Numbered from the stretch's first letter, positions 1 through 6,391 are shown. The stretch: 8,084 bases of DNA from JAJNNC01 sp038232695 (GCA_038232695.1 JBBSNI010000274.1:1-8084); one strand, 5' to 3'. A program made the numbers and translations. The notes: generated from the sequence alone by a model not told the origin.

Positions 1-30
1 ACTGGAATCCGACAAATTTAATATCTTTTT

Positions 31-3000
31 TTATGCCAAGGCCTCGTACAAAATCTCCGCCGTATGTTTGGCGATGCGCCCCGTACCGTCCTTGATCTGG
101 TGGCGGCAACTCGTACCGGGCGCGGCAATGATCACCTCCTCCGGCTGCTTTCTTACCGTAGGAAACAACACCAGCTCGCCGATCTGCATTGATACGCCAA
201 AATGCTCTTTTTCGTAGCCGAAAGAGCCTGCCATCCCGCAGCAGCCCGAGCGGATCAGGTGCACCTCGTAGTTTTGCGGCAGCGAGAGCATCTTTTTGGT
301 AGGTACCAGCGACGACAAAGCCTTCTGGTGGCAGTGCCCATGCAGCTTGATCAGCCGCTTTTCCTGGGTAAATGCATCGCGTGTGATGTTGCCTTTGTCT
401 ATTTCGCGTGCCACAAACTCATCGAACAGATACGTATGGTCGGCAATCTTCTGTGCGTTTTCTTTGTCCTCTCCGCGGGTGAGTTCTATATATTCGTCGC
501 GCAAAGTAAGAATAGCCGAAGGCTCTATGCCGATCAGGGGCGTCTCGGCGCTGACCAGGTCTTTGAGATGATTGATGTTTTGAATGGCAATACTTTTGGC
601 TTTACGAAGCAAGCCTTTGGAAAGGAAAGTCCTGCCGCTTTCTGTATGCCTGGGAATAATGACCTCATACCCTAACTTTTCCAGCAGCAGAATGGCTTTG
701 ATGCCTACCTCCGTATCGTTGTAGTTGGTAAACTCATCGCAGAAGAGATATACTTTCCCTTTATGGGCACTGTCCTGTTCAGTTCTTTTCCTGGTCTGTG
801 GAGGCGAAGCAACAGAGAAGCCGCTGACGCTTACCGTAGTCTGCGCCTGGTGTTTTTTGTACCAATGCCGCAAGGTTATATGATACAGCAGCGGCATAGA
901 ACGCCCTGGTGCAAACCCCGTCACCTGTTTGATCAGGCGGCTGGTGAGAGCATTTTTTACAACCCAGTTGTACAGCCTGGGTGTCAGCGCCGCCAGCGCC
1001 GTCAGTTGGGTAAAATGAGCGATCACGCGGGTGCGGAAAGAAATGCCACGGGCATCGTAATAATGTTGCAGAAATTCCGCCTTCAGCTTGCCTACGTCTA
1101 CATTAGAAGGGCATTCCGACTTGCATCCTTTGCACGACAGGCACAAGTCCATCACTTCCCTGATCTCTTCGTGGTCAAAGCGGTTGGCTTTGGGAGAGTT
1201 AGTCAGGAAGTGCCGCAGAATATTGGCACGGGCACGGGTGGTATCTTTCTCATGGCGGGTCGCCATATAGCTGGGGCACATGGTGCCCCCCCCAATCTCG
1301 GTCTTGCGGCAGTCGCCGGAGCCGTTGCACTGCTCGGTAGCGCGGAGTACACCCATGTTCTGGCTGAAATCAAAAAGTGTCTCTATCTCAGGCGTAGGGT
1401 GGCCGGGCATGTAGCGCAACTGCTCATTCATAGGCGGGGCATCCACGATCTTGCCCGGATTGAAGATATGGAGCGGGTCCCAGGTCTGTTTGAGTTCTTT
1501 GAGTAGCGCGTAGTTTTTATCGCCGATCATAAAGCGGATAAACTCAGCGCGCAGACGTCCGTCGCCATGTTCGCCGCTCAGCGAGCCGCGGTATTTTTTG
1601 ACCAGCGTAGCAATCTCCTGGGCAATGGTACGAAACATGGCGTTACCGTCTTCAGTCTTCAAATTCAGGATCGGGCGCAGATGCAGTTCTCCATCACCAG
1701 CGTGGGCGTAATGCACACAAGACATACCGTACTTTTTGGTGATCTGGTTGAACTCAGCGATATACGTCGGCAGGTCTTCTACCGACACGGCAGTGTCTTC
1801 AATCACCGGCTGCGCTTTGTGGTCGCCGGGAATATTGCCCAGCAGTCCCAGCCCGGCTTTGCGCACATCCCAGGCGGCTTTGGTGTCTTCGTTATACAAC
1901 ACCGGAAAGTGATAGCCTAAACCGCTGGCTTGCATCTCGGCATACATGGCCTCGATAGCAGCGACAACTTCTTCATGCGTAGGAAAAGCAAACGCGATCA
2001 TCAGCACCGCCTGCGGGTCGCCTTCTATAAAGTAGGTATGTTTGCGATATTCAATGTTAGCACGGGTACGCTCAATGATATGCAAATCCATCAGCTCGGA
2101 AGCGCGCGCACCGTGCCGCATAGCGATCACATTGGCCCGCAACGAATCGTCTATGGAGTGAAAATGCGGGCAGGCCAGTCCCATTTCTTTGGGCGGCAGC
2201 GGCTCGCAATTGAGTTTAATTTCGGTAATAAACGCCAGCGAACCTTCCGAGCCACAGATCAGCTTACACATATTAAAAGCTTCGCCGCCTTCGGTAAAAA
2301 TTTCGCTGTCCAGCAATTTGTCCACCGCATAGCCGGTATTGCGCCGGCGTTTGATCTCTTTCTTAGGAAACTGCGCCCGTATTTCCTGCTGAACGTCCGG
2401 GTCGGAGAGGCGGTCGCGGACGAAGCGGTACACGGCGGTTTCCCGCTCGCTAACACTAGTGCGTCCCTCACATTTATCTTCAAATTCCTGCGGGGTCAAT
2501 GCTTTGAATTCCGTGATACTGCCATCGCTCAGAATGACTCTGACTGAAAGGGTATGCTCGCGGGTGGTGCCATACAGTGGGGAGTGTAGCCCGCAGGAGT
2601 TGTTGCCTACCATGCCGCCGGTCATCGCACGATTGGCGGTAGACGTTTCCGGGGCAAAGAACAGCCCGTAGTCTTTCAGGTAATGGTTCAGATCGTCGCG
2701 AATCACGCCGGGCTGTACACGTACCCAACGTTCTTGTTCGTTCACTTCCAGAATGTGTGTAAATTTCTGGGAAATATCTACCACGATGCCATGCCCGACG
2801 ACCTGCCCCGCCAGGGAAGTACCGGCAGCACGCGGAATAAGCGATACTTTATGCTGACCGGCAAACCGAACCAGGGTAACAATATCTTCTTCGGTCTCCG
2901 GAATGGCAACAGCCAGCGGCATTTCCTGGTACGCGGAGGCGTCGGTGGCGTACAGGATACGCATCATCTCATCGTAGTGTAAAGAGCCTTTCAATTGGCT

Positions 3001-3066
3001 GCCTAATTGATCAAGGAGTTGCTTGTTCATAAGATGAGCCGGGTCTGTGGAGGTTTGAGTATGCAT
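31..3066 (-). CDS. FAD-binding and Fe-S-binding fusion dehydrogenase, YdiJ / D-2-hydroxyacid dehydrogenase type
   Basis: This 1011-residue protein fuses a GlcD-like flavin domain to a GlcF-like iron-sulfur domain, the architecture and length of the YdiJ family. Family members oxidise D-2-hydroxyacids (D-lactate, D-2-hydroxyglutarate or similar) and pass electrons to the respiratory chain; the substrate here cannot be read from sequence. The PCMH-type FAD domain shows PRAAGTSLAGQ (78-88) and GGMVGNNSCG (150-159). The FAD-oxidase C-terminal domain shows HAGDGELHLRP (455-465), SGEHGDGRLR (497-506) and FNPGKIV (535-541). Ferredoxin-like cysteines are C580, C586 and C597, then CLSCKGCKSECP (642-653). 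A Ser/Thr/Gln-rich linker (about 740-770) leads to a CCG-type domain with GHCHQKA (910-916), SGCCGMAGSFG (940-950) and GTSCRHQ (984-990). No key motif is missing. The ATG at 3066 follows an AT-rich leader without a Shine-Dalgarno; an in-frame ATG at 3030 is an alternative start. It lies 32 bp after the transporter gene on the same strand, so co-transcription is likely. Confidence 0.93.
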   Translation of the reverse strand: MHTQTSTDPAHLMNKQLLDQLGSQLKGSLHYDEMMRILYATDASAYQEMPLAVAIPETEEDIVTLVRFAGQHKVSLIPRAAGTSLAGQVVGHGIVVDISQKFTHILEVNEQERWVRVQPGVIRDDLNHYLKDYGLFFAPETSTANRAMTGGMVGNNSCGLHSPLYGTTREHTLSVRVILSDGSITEFKALTPQEFEDKCEGRTSVSERETAVYRFVRDRLSDPDVQQEIRAQFPKKEIKRRRNTGYAVDKLLDSEIFTEGGEAFNMCKLICGSEGSLAFITEIKLNCEPLPPKEMGLACPHFHSIDDSLRANVIAMRHGARASELMDLHIIERTRANIEYRKHTYFIEGDPQAVLMIAFAFPTHEEVVAAIEAMYAEMQASGLGYHFPVLYNEDTKAAWDVRKAGLGLLGNIPGDHKAQPVIEDTAVSVEDLPTYIAEFNQITKKYGMSCVHYAHAGDGELHLRPILNLKTEDGNAMFRTIAQEIATLVKKYRGSLSGEHGDGRLRAEFIRFMIGDKNYALLKELKQTWDPLHIFNPGKIVDAPPMNEQLRYMPGHPTPEIETLFDFSQNMGVLRATEQCNGSGDCRKTEIGGGTMCPSYMATRHEKDTTRARANILRHFLTNSPKANRFDHEEIREVMDLCLSCKGCKSECPSNVDVGKLKAEFLQHYYDARGISFRTRVIAHFTQLTALAALTPRLYNWVVKNALTSRLIKQVTGFAPGRSMPLLYHITLRHWYKKHQAQTTVSVSGFSVASPPQTRKRTEQDSAHKGKVYLFCDEFTNYNDTEVGIKAILLLEKLGYEVIIPRHTESGRTFLSKGLLRKAKSIAIQNINHLKDLVSAETPLIGIEPSAILTLRDEYIELTRGEDKENAQKIADHTYLFDEFVAREIDKGNITRDAFTQEKRLIKLHGHCHQKALSSLVPTKKMLSLPQNYEVHLIRSGCCGMAGSFGYEKEHFGVSMQIGELVLFPTVRKQPEEVIIAAPGTSCRHQIKDGTGRIAKHTAEILYEALA

Positions 3067-3098
3067 TTAATACAATATTCTACACCGATAAGTTTTTA

Positions 3099-3557
3099 TC
3101 ATGCGTCTTTTGTAGACTGCACCAGAAAGGCCCCTGCGATCAGCAGGATCACGCCTATCGCTTTTTTAAAATCAACAGGTTGCTGCTGAAAGCCCATCCA
3201 TCCGTAGTGGTCTACGATGGCAGAAAAAACCAACTGGCTGGCGATGATCAGACCGAACAGCCGCGTAGGTCCGATTTTGGGAGCAATAAAGATCACAGAA
3301 GTGATAAAGAAAGCGCCCATCAGACCGCCCAGCCACATCCACCACTGTGTCTGCCGGATGTGCTCGCCCGACAGTACAGAAAGGTCAGACCGCATCACGG
3401 CATTGACGACTATCAAAGATAAGGTTCCTACCGAAAAAGAAATAAGTCCTGCCACAAAAGGGTTGCCCAGGATATGGCGCAACTGGGTATTAGCACCAGA
3501 CTGCACCACCACGCCCATTCCGACCAGCAGGGGAATGAGTAAAAGTAAATTTCGCAT
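3099..3557 (-). CDS. Small YdcZ/DUF606-type membrane transporter of the DMT superfamily
   Basis: This is a 152-residue, very hydrophobic protein, about the usual length of the YdcZ (DUF606) family, whose members are half-size relatives of EamA drug/metabolite transporters. Hydrophobic segments lie at about residues 3-20, 32-54, 73-92, 99-116 and 132-147. Family-like motifs are visible: QSGANTQLR (19-27), NPFVAGLISFSVGTL (32-46), GGLMGAFFITS (77-87), PKIGPTR (93-99) and ASQLVFSAIVDHYGW (106-120). Substrates of the family are mostly unknown, and nothing here names one. The start ATG at 3557 is well placed after a Bacteroidota-like promoter (see 3612-3642). The next gene begins 32 bp after the stop, so this transporter may move a substrate or product of the flavin dehydrogenase; that functional link rests only on gene order. 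Confidence 0.88.
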   Translation of the reverse strand: MRNLLLLIPLLVGMGVVVQSGANTQLRHILGNPFVAGLISFSVGTLSLIVVNAVMRSDLSVLSGEHIRQTQWWMWLGGLMGAFFITSVIFIAPKIGPTRLFGLIIASQLVFSAIVDHYGWMGFQQQPVDFKKAIGVILLIAGAFLVQSTKDA

Positions 3558-3565
3558 CGTTTAAG

Positions 3566-3615
3566 AGTTTGAGACGGAAGACGGAAGTAAAAAACTTCTG
3601 ACTTCCCGCTTCAAA
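3566..3615. repeat. Intergenic palindrome with a 7-nt period
   Basis: From 3566 the sequence reads as seven consecutive 7-nt units. GACGGAA occurs twice in tandem (3573-3579, 3580-3586), an A-rich centre follows (3587-3593), and then units with TTC in a fixed phase appear (ACTTCTG 3594-3600, ACTTCCC 3601-3607, GCTTCAA 3608-3614). The two halves are roughly reverse complements: 3568-3588 pairs with 3594-3615 at about 17 of 21 positions with one bulge, around an AAAAA loop. It fills most of the 90-bp gap and overlaps the predicted promoter. There is no U-run after the stem in either direction, so a simple intrinsic terminator is not supported. Confidence 0.6.
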
Positions 3616-3642
3616 GATAAGCGAAACCAGAGCAGGACAAAA
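3612..3642 (-). promoter_or_regulatory. Predicted promoter for the transporter-dehydrogenase pair
   Basis: Read on the minus strand, the sequence holds TTTTG, an 18-nt spacer and TATCTTTG. This matches the Bacteroidota promoter layout (TTG near -33, TAnnTTTG near -7) with a perfect -7 element at 3619-3612. The predicted start of transcription is near 3605, giving a leader of roughly 50 nt before the ATG at 3557. It lies between the transglutaminase-like gene and the transporter gene, so the two downstream genes can be expressed independently of the first. The -7 element overlaps the right end of the heptad palindrome at 3566-3615. Confidence 0.55.
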
Positions 3643-3647
3643 TAAAA

Positions 3648-4544
3648 TCAGCGGGAGTAGCTCATTTTTTGGGCAGTCTGGTAGATCAGCGCCTGGAGCG
3701 CTTCCATCCGTTTGGCAGGATAAAGCCGGGCAGCCTGCTTCAGATACGACACCGCTTCGGGCAACTGCTGTTTGTTATAATGCGCTACGGCCTGGTTAAA
3801 ATAGCTCAACCCTGCCAACTGCCGCAAACTGATGCGCTCATCAATGGCAAAGGCATAGTCAAACGTTGGCGTTTCCGATTGGGCTTCTAACTGGGACGTT
3901 GATGATGGGGTTTGATAACGCTGTATCGCTTCCTGCATAGCTCTGCGGTCTGTAATAAAACCGTGCGGGTCGGTGGTTTCTATCAGCACGGAATCGCTTG
4001 GCGGAATGCCGCCCAGCGTGGATACGTCCCGGTCGGGCATGACCGGCGTGGATACGTCCGGCGTGGACACGCCTTGCTGCGGCAGATATACCATCATATA
4101 GATATGGTAGGGCGTTTCCCGGATGGTGTAGTCTATTTGGAGGGCGTCCAGCAGCAGGGCGTACAGTGCTGTGCCGGTCACGCAGTTGTAGCTTCCTTTT
4201 TCAAAGAGTTCAAAGAAGTTGGTTTCGTGGCGGTACCGTTTCAGATACTTCCGGTGGACTTTGTAGAAAAGGTGTTTTACAAAAGCTTCCTCACGCTTGT
4301 ACTTCGCCTGCTTCTTTTGCATCTGTGCGGTAAAATCGTTCAGTTCCTGCCAATAGGCTTTCACTTGGGCGGCCGGCAGATTTTCCCGGGCAGCCATTAG
4401 CAAGGCAAACATTTCTGTGGAAACACCTGTTTGCGTATCCCGCTGAAGTGTATCTGCCGGGGAACGAAGGGCCAAAGAGCCAGCCGTAAAACCTGTATAG
4501 ACAATAAAAAGGGAGAAGATGATGCTAAAGAAAAAGTATTTCAT
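3648..4544 (-). CDS. Secreted transglutaminase-like protein with C-terminal TPR-like segment
   Basis: This 298-residue protein begins with a typical signal peptide or membrane anchor (MKYFFF followed by a hydrophobic stretch to about residue 24). No lipobox cysteine is seen, so the product is probably periplasmic or anchored in the membrane. A transglutaminase/cysteine-protease-like core is suggested by YNCVTGTALYALLLDAL (119-135, candidate nucleophile C121), PYHIYM (145-150, H147) and ETTDPHGF (189-196, D192), which appear in the Cys-His-Asp order of that superfamily. Residues about 240-278 look like one or two TPR helices (SYFNQAVAHYN, EAVSYLKQAARLYP). Between the His and Asp motifs, about residues 158-178 hold VST-type repeats coded by repeated DNA. 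I chose the ATG at 4544 because it starts directly at the signal peptide; a TTG at 4571 would add nine residues, mostly polar, before it. The substrate is unknown. The gene is transcribed away from the ctlX-like gene. Confidence 0.8.
   Translation of the reverse strand: MKYFFFSIIFSLFIVYTGFTAGSLALRSPADTLQRDTQTGVSTEMFALLMAARENLPAAQVKAYWQELNDFTAQMQKKQAKYKREEAFVKHLFYKVHRKYLKRYRHETNFFELFEKGSYNCVTGTALYALLLDALQIDYTIRETPYHIYMMVYLPQQGVSTPDVSTPVMPDRDVSTLGGIPPSDSVLIETTDPHGFITDRRAMQEAIQRYQTPSSTSQLEAQSETPTFDYAFAIDERISLRQLAGLSYFNQAVAHYNKQQLPEAVSYLKQAARLYPAKRMEALQALIYQTAQKMSYSR
4011..4073 (-). repeat. In-frame palindromic repeat units inside the transglutaminase-like gene
   Basis: On the plus strand, GCGTGGATACGTCC occurs at 4016-4029 and 4046-4059, and the variant GCGTGGACACGCC at 4061-4073. 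The spacings are 30 and 15 nt, so all copies sit in one 15-nt register that preserves the reading frame. The third copy with its preceding G is a perfect dyad around GA (GGCGTG-GA-CACGCC). On the coding strand they give GVST and DVST motifs at about residues 158-178, a Pro/Gly-rich stretch between the His and Asp motifs, so most likely a surface loop. Confidence 0.7.
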
Positions 4545-4587
4545 GACGGCACGTTGCTTTCTGTACGACAAACATTAGTAATTGCTG

Positions 4588-4626
4588 TTAACACTAAGGT
4601 AACAATTTGTTAACAATTTCTTAACA
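4588..4626. promoter_or_regulatory. Four 11-nt-spaced TTAACA boxes, Pho-box-like operator
   Basis: Hexamers TTAACA (4588-4593), GTAACA (4599-4604), TTAACA (4610-4615) and TTAACA (4621-4626) are each separated by exactly 5 nt, so all four face one side of the helix. This resembles the direct-repeat sites of PhoP/PhoB-type response regulators; the Bacillus PhoP box is TTAACA-like with spacers of about 5 nt. The regulator here is not known. On the minus strand a near -7 element, AATGTTTG (4576-4569), lies just downstream, which would put the boxes at about -26 to -64 for the transglutaminase-like gene, a typical activator position. They are farther from the plus-strand promoter (4711-4718). Confidence 0.55.
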
Positions 4627-4710
4627 TTGAAAATAGAAAACAATTCATTTTTTTTCGTATGCATCCACGATCTTGTATGCCCTGCTGTTAGCAACCTACC
4701 GTATATGTTT

Positions 4711-4718
4711 TAATTTTG
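4711..4718 (+). promoter_or_regulatory. Predicted -7 element upstream of the ctlX-like gene
   Basis: TAATTTTG is a perfect match to the Bacteroidota -7 consensus TAnnTTTG. The -33 region (around 4687-4691, GTTAG) is only a weak match to TTG. Transcription would begin about 4723-4726, leaving a leader of less than 20 nt before the ATG at 4742. This also argues against the upstream TTG start at 4673, which would lie before the transcript begins. Confidence 0.5.
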
Positions 4719-4741
4719 CCCGCAGAGAACGTACCCATTTT

Positions 4742-5689
4742 ATGAAAAAAAGAGAGCAACTCACCGATACCATCCTGATGATCCGTCCTGTCAAGTTTGG
4801 GTATAATGTGGAAACAGCCGAAAACAACCATTACCAGCAACTTCTCAGCGACGTAGACGCCGCCACCATACAGCAGCGGGCGCTCCGGGAGTTCAATGAC
4901 TTTGCAGAAAAGCTCTTCGACGCGGGTGTGCAGGTGATTGCCATCGACGACACGGCACAAAAAGATACGCCCGACTCCATCTTTCCCAACAACTGGATCT
5001 CTTTCCACGAAGATGGCACGGTTGTCACCTACCCCATGTGGGCGCCCAGCCGGCGCTTAGAAAGGCGGACCGACATCCTGGATACGCTGACGAATGAATA
5101 CGGCTTTGCTATCAGCCGTAAGATTGACTATGCCAGCTTCGAGCAGGAAGAAAAGTTTCTGGAAGGCACAGGCAGCCTGGTGCTGGACCGCCGGGAGCAG
5201 ATCGCCTATGCCTGCGTGTCGCCGCGTACACACCTGCACCTGCTGGAAGCCTTCTGTCTGGAGTTTGGTTTTCGTCCGGTGGTGTTCATTGCCTCGCAGA
5301 TGACCGAACGCGGCTTTGCTGAGATCTATCATACCAACGTGATGATGAGCATCGGCGAAGACCTGGCGATCTTCTGTGGCGATGCTGTCAAAAACAAGTG
5401 GGAGCGGCAGGAGGTCGTGCAGATCATCCGCGATAGCGGCAAAGAAATCGTTTTCATCAGCGAAGAACAGTGCAACCACTTTGCCGGCAACATGCTACAG
5501 TTAAAAAATAAAGCAGGCAACAAGCTACTGGTCATGTCTACCCAGGCCTATGAGTCGCTGACGCCCGATCAGGTAAGCCGGATACGAAAGCATACGGACA
5601 TACTGCACAGTCCGCTGGATACGATAGAAGCCTGTGGCGGCGGCAGCGCCCGCTGTATGATGGCAGAAGTGTTTTTACCGAGCTTTTGA
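4742..5689 (+). CDS. ctlX: Arginine deiminase-related hydrolase, CtlX-like (putative citrulline utilization hydrolase)
   Basis: This 315-residue protein belongs to the guanidino-group-modifying (arginine deiminase / amidinotransferase) superfamily. Expected motifs appear in order: MIRPVKFGYN near the N-terminus (13-22), FPNNW (81-85) in place of the substrate-binding acidic loop, LEGTGSLVLDR (140-150), the histidine motif YHTNVMMSIG (196-205, H197), and the C-terminal nucleophile motif CGGGSARCMMAEVF (298-311), where C305 is the likely catalytic cysteine. The order and spacing match proteins annotated as CtlX or arginine deiminase-related in Bacteroidota. The probable reaction is hydrolysis of citrulline or another ureido/guanidino compound in the cytoplasm. 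No arginine or ornithine pathway gene is adjacent to confirm the substrate. The start at 4742 is preferred over a TTG at 4673 because the protein begins with the family motif soon after and the -7 element lies between the two. The symbol is a family-level assignment. Confidence 0.85.
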   Translation: MKKREQLTDTILMIRPVKFGYNVETAENNHYQQLLSDVDAATIQQRALREFNDFAEKLFDAGVQVIAIDDTAQKDTPDSIFPNNWISFHEDGTVVTYPMWAPSRRLERRTDILDTLTNEYGFAISRKIDYASFEQEEKFLEGTGSLVLDRREQIAYACVSPRTHLHLLEAFCLEFGFRPVVFIASQMTERGFAEIYHTNVMMSIGEDLAIFCGDAVKNKWERQEVVQIIRDSGKEIVFISEEQCNHFAGNMLQLKNKAGNKLLVMSTQAYESLTPDQVSRIRKHTDILHSPLDTIEACGGGSARCMMAEVFLPSF

Positions 5690-5693
5690 TTGG

Positions 5694-5782
5694 TGTGTTA
5701 AAGTGTTGAAGTGTTGAAGTACATAAGCACTGGAACACTGGAACACCTTAACACCTGCGCACATTAACACCTGAACACCTAA
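5694..5782. repeat. Intergenic palindrome with an 8-nt period
   Basis: Almost the whole 97-bp gap between the two genes is an array with an 8-nt period. Left units are TGTGTTAA (5694-5701), AGTGTTGA (5702-5709), AGTGTTGA (5710-5717) and AGTACATA (5718-5725). After one extra base come GCACTGGA (5727-5734), ACACTGGA (5735-5742), ACACCTTA (5743-5750), ACACCTGC (5751-5758), GCACATTA (5759-5766), ACACCTGA (5767-5774) and ACACCTAA (5775-5782). The right-hand units are approximately the reverse complement of the left-hand ones, so the transcript could fold into a long imperfect hairpin. It ends five bases before the ATG of the phosphoesterase gene. Confidence 0.7.
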
Positions 5783-5786
5783 AAAT

Positions 5787-6299
5787 ATGAAAATCTGTTT
5801 ACTCTCAGACACCCACGGCTACGTAGACGAAGCCATCATCCGGCATGTGCAGGACTGCGACGAGCTATGGCACGCCGGTGATATAGGCGATATGACCATC
5901 GCTGATGCACTTTCCGCTGTCAAACCTTTGCAGGCAGTCTATGGCAATATTGATGGCAGGGAAGTGCGCAGTGTATTTCCCGAAGACCTGTGGCTGGAAC
6001 GGGAAGGACTTACCATTCTGATCACCCACATCGCAGGTACGCCGCCCCGGTATACGCCGCATGTACGGCAGCTACTGTCACGCAGGCAGCCGGACATACT
6101 CGTATGCGGTCACTCGCACATCCTCAAAGTAAAGCGCGACTGGCAAAAAAACCACATGCTGTACCTTAACCCGGGCGCCGTTGGCAAACAAGGCTTCCAT
6201 AAGGTCAGAACCCTGCTTCGCTTTGAGTTGGAGGCACAAAAGGTTGCCCACATGGAGGTGGTAGAGTTAGGCGCAAGAGGCGCGCTGCCGCCGGAATAA
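5787..6299 (+). CDS. YfcE/MJ0936-type metallophosphoesterase
   Basis: This 170-residue cytoplasmic protein has the compact calcineurin-like fold motifs of the YfcE/MJ0936 phosphodiesterase family and the family's usual length. Dimetal-site motifs are complete: SDTHG (7-11, D8 and H10), GDIGD (31-35, D32), GNIDG (53-57, N54), TH (80-81) and CGHSHI (107-112, H109 and H111), followed by NPGAV (128-132). Members hydrolyse phosphodiester bonds of small molecules or nucleotides; the natural substrate is usually unknown. The ATG at 5787 puts the first metal motif at residue 7, as expected. It lies 97 bp downstream of the ctlX-like gene with an octad palindrome between them; no separate promoter was found, so read-through from ctlX is possible. 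The C-terminal tail (GARGALPPE) is variable. Confidence 0.9.
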   Translation: MKICLLSDTHGYVDEAIIRHVQDCDELWHAGDIGDMTIADALSAVKPLQAVYGNIDGREVRSVFPEDLWLEREGLTILITHIAGTPPRYTPHVRQLLSRRQPDILVCGHSHILKVKRDWQKNHMLYLNPGAVGKQGFHKVRTLLRFELEAQKVAHMEVVELGARGALPPE

Positions 6300-6335
6300 C
6301 TGTAAAAGCGAAGTCTATGGCCTCTGTAGTTATCC

Positions 6336-6391
6336 TTGAGTGTTGAATATTGAGTGTTTTAAATATTCAACAATCAACACTCAATGCTCAA
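6336..6391. repeat. Intergenic palindrome with a strict 7-nt period
   Basis: Eight consecutive 7-nt units can be read. The first three are TTGANNN (TTGAGTG 6336-6342, TTGAATA 6343-6349, TTGAGTG 6350-6356). The centre is the nearly self-complementary TTTTAAA (6357-6363). The last four are NNNTCAA (TATTCAA 6364-6370, CAATCAA 6371-6377, CACTCAA 6378-6384, TGCTCAA 6385-6391). The flanks also pair (TCCTTGAG 6333-6340 with CTCAAGGA 6387-6394). No T-run follows the stem on the plus strand, only a run of A, so this is not a classical intrinsic terminator for the phosphoesterase gene. Confidence 0.75.

Noticed and set aside
13..20. TAAATTTG on the minus strand as a promoter for a gene to the left
   Set aside because: A single short match at the window edge; no -33 element or gene can be checked.
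763..1506. A 247-codon open frame on the plus strand
   Set aside because: It is antisense to the FAD/Fe-S dehydrogenase, whose motifs are complete; the translation has no recognisable domain and a shadow-like composition.
1930..2547. A 205-codon open frame on the plus strand
   Set aside because: It overlaps the same dehydrogenase gene in antisense and shows no family motif.
3912..4400. A 162-codon open frame on the plus strand
   Set aside because: It is antisense to the transglutaminase-like gene, which has a signal peptide and ordered catalytic-type motifs.
4545..4571. N-terminal extension of the transglutaminase-like protein from a TTG
   Set aside because: The extension is mostly polar, precedes a standard signal peptide and starts from a rarer codon; it would also begin within or near the predicted promoter.
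4673..4741. N-terminal extension of the ctlX-like protein from a TTG
   Set aside because: The predicted -7 element at 4711-4718 lies inside this extension, and the family N-terminal motif follows the ATG at 4742.
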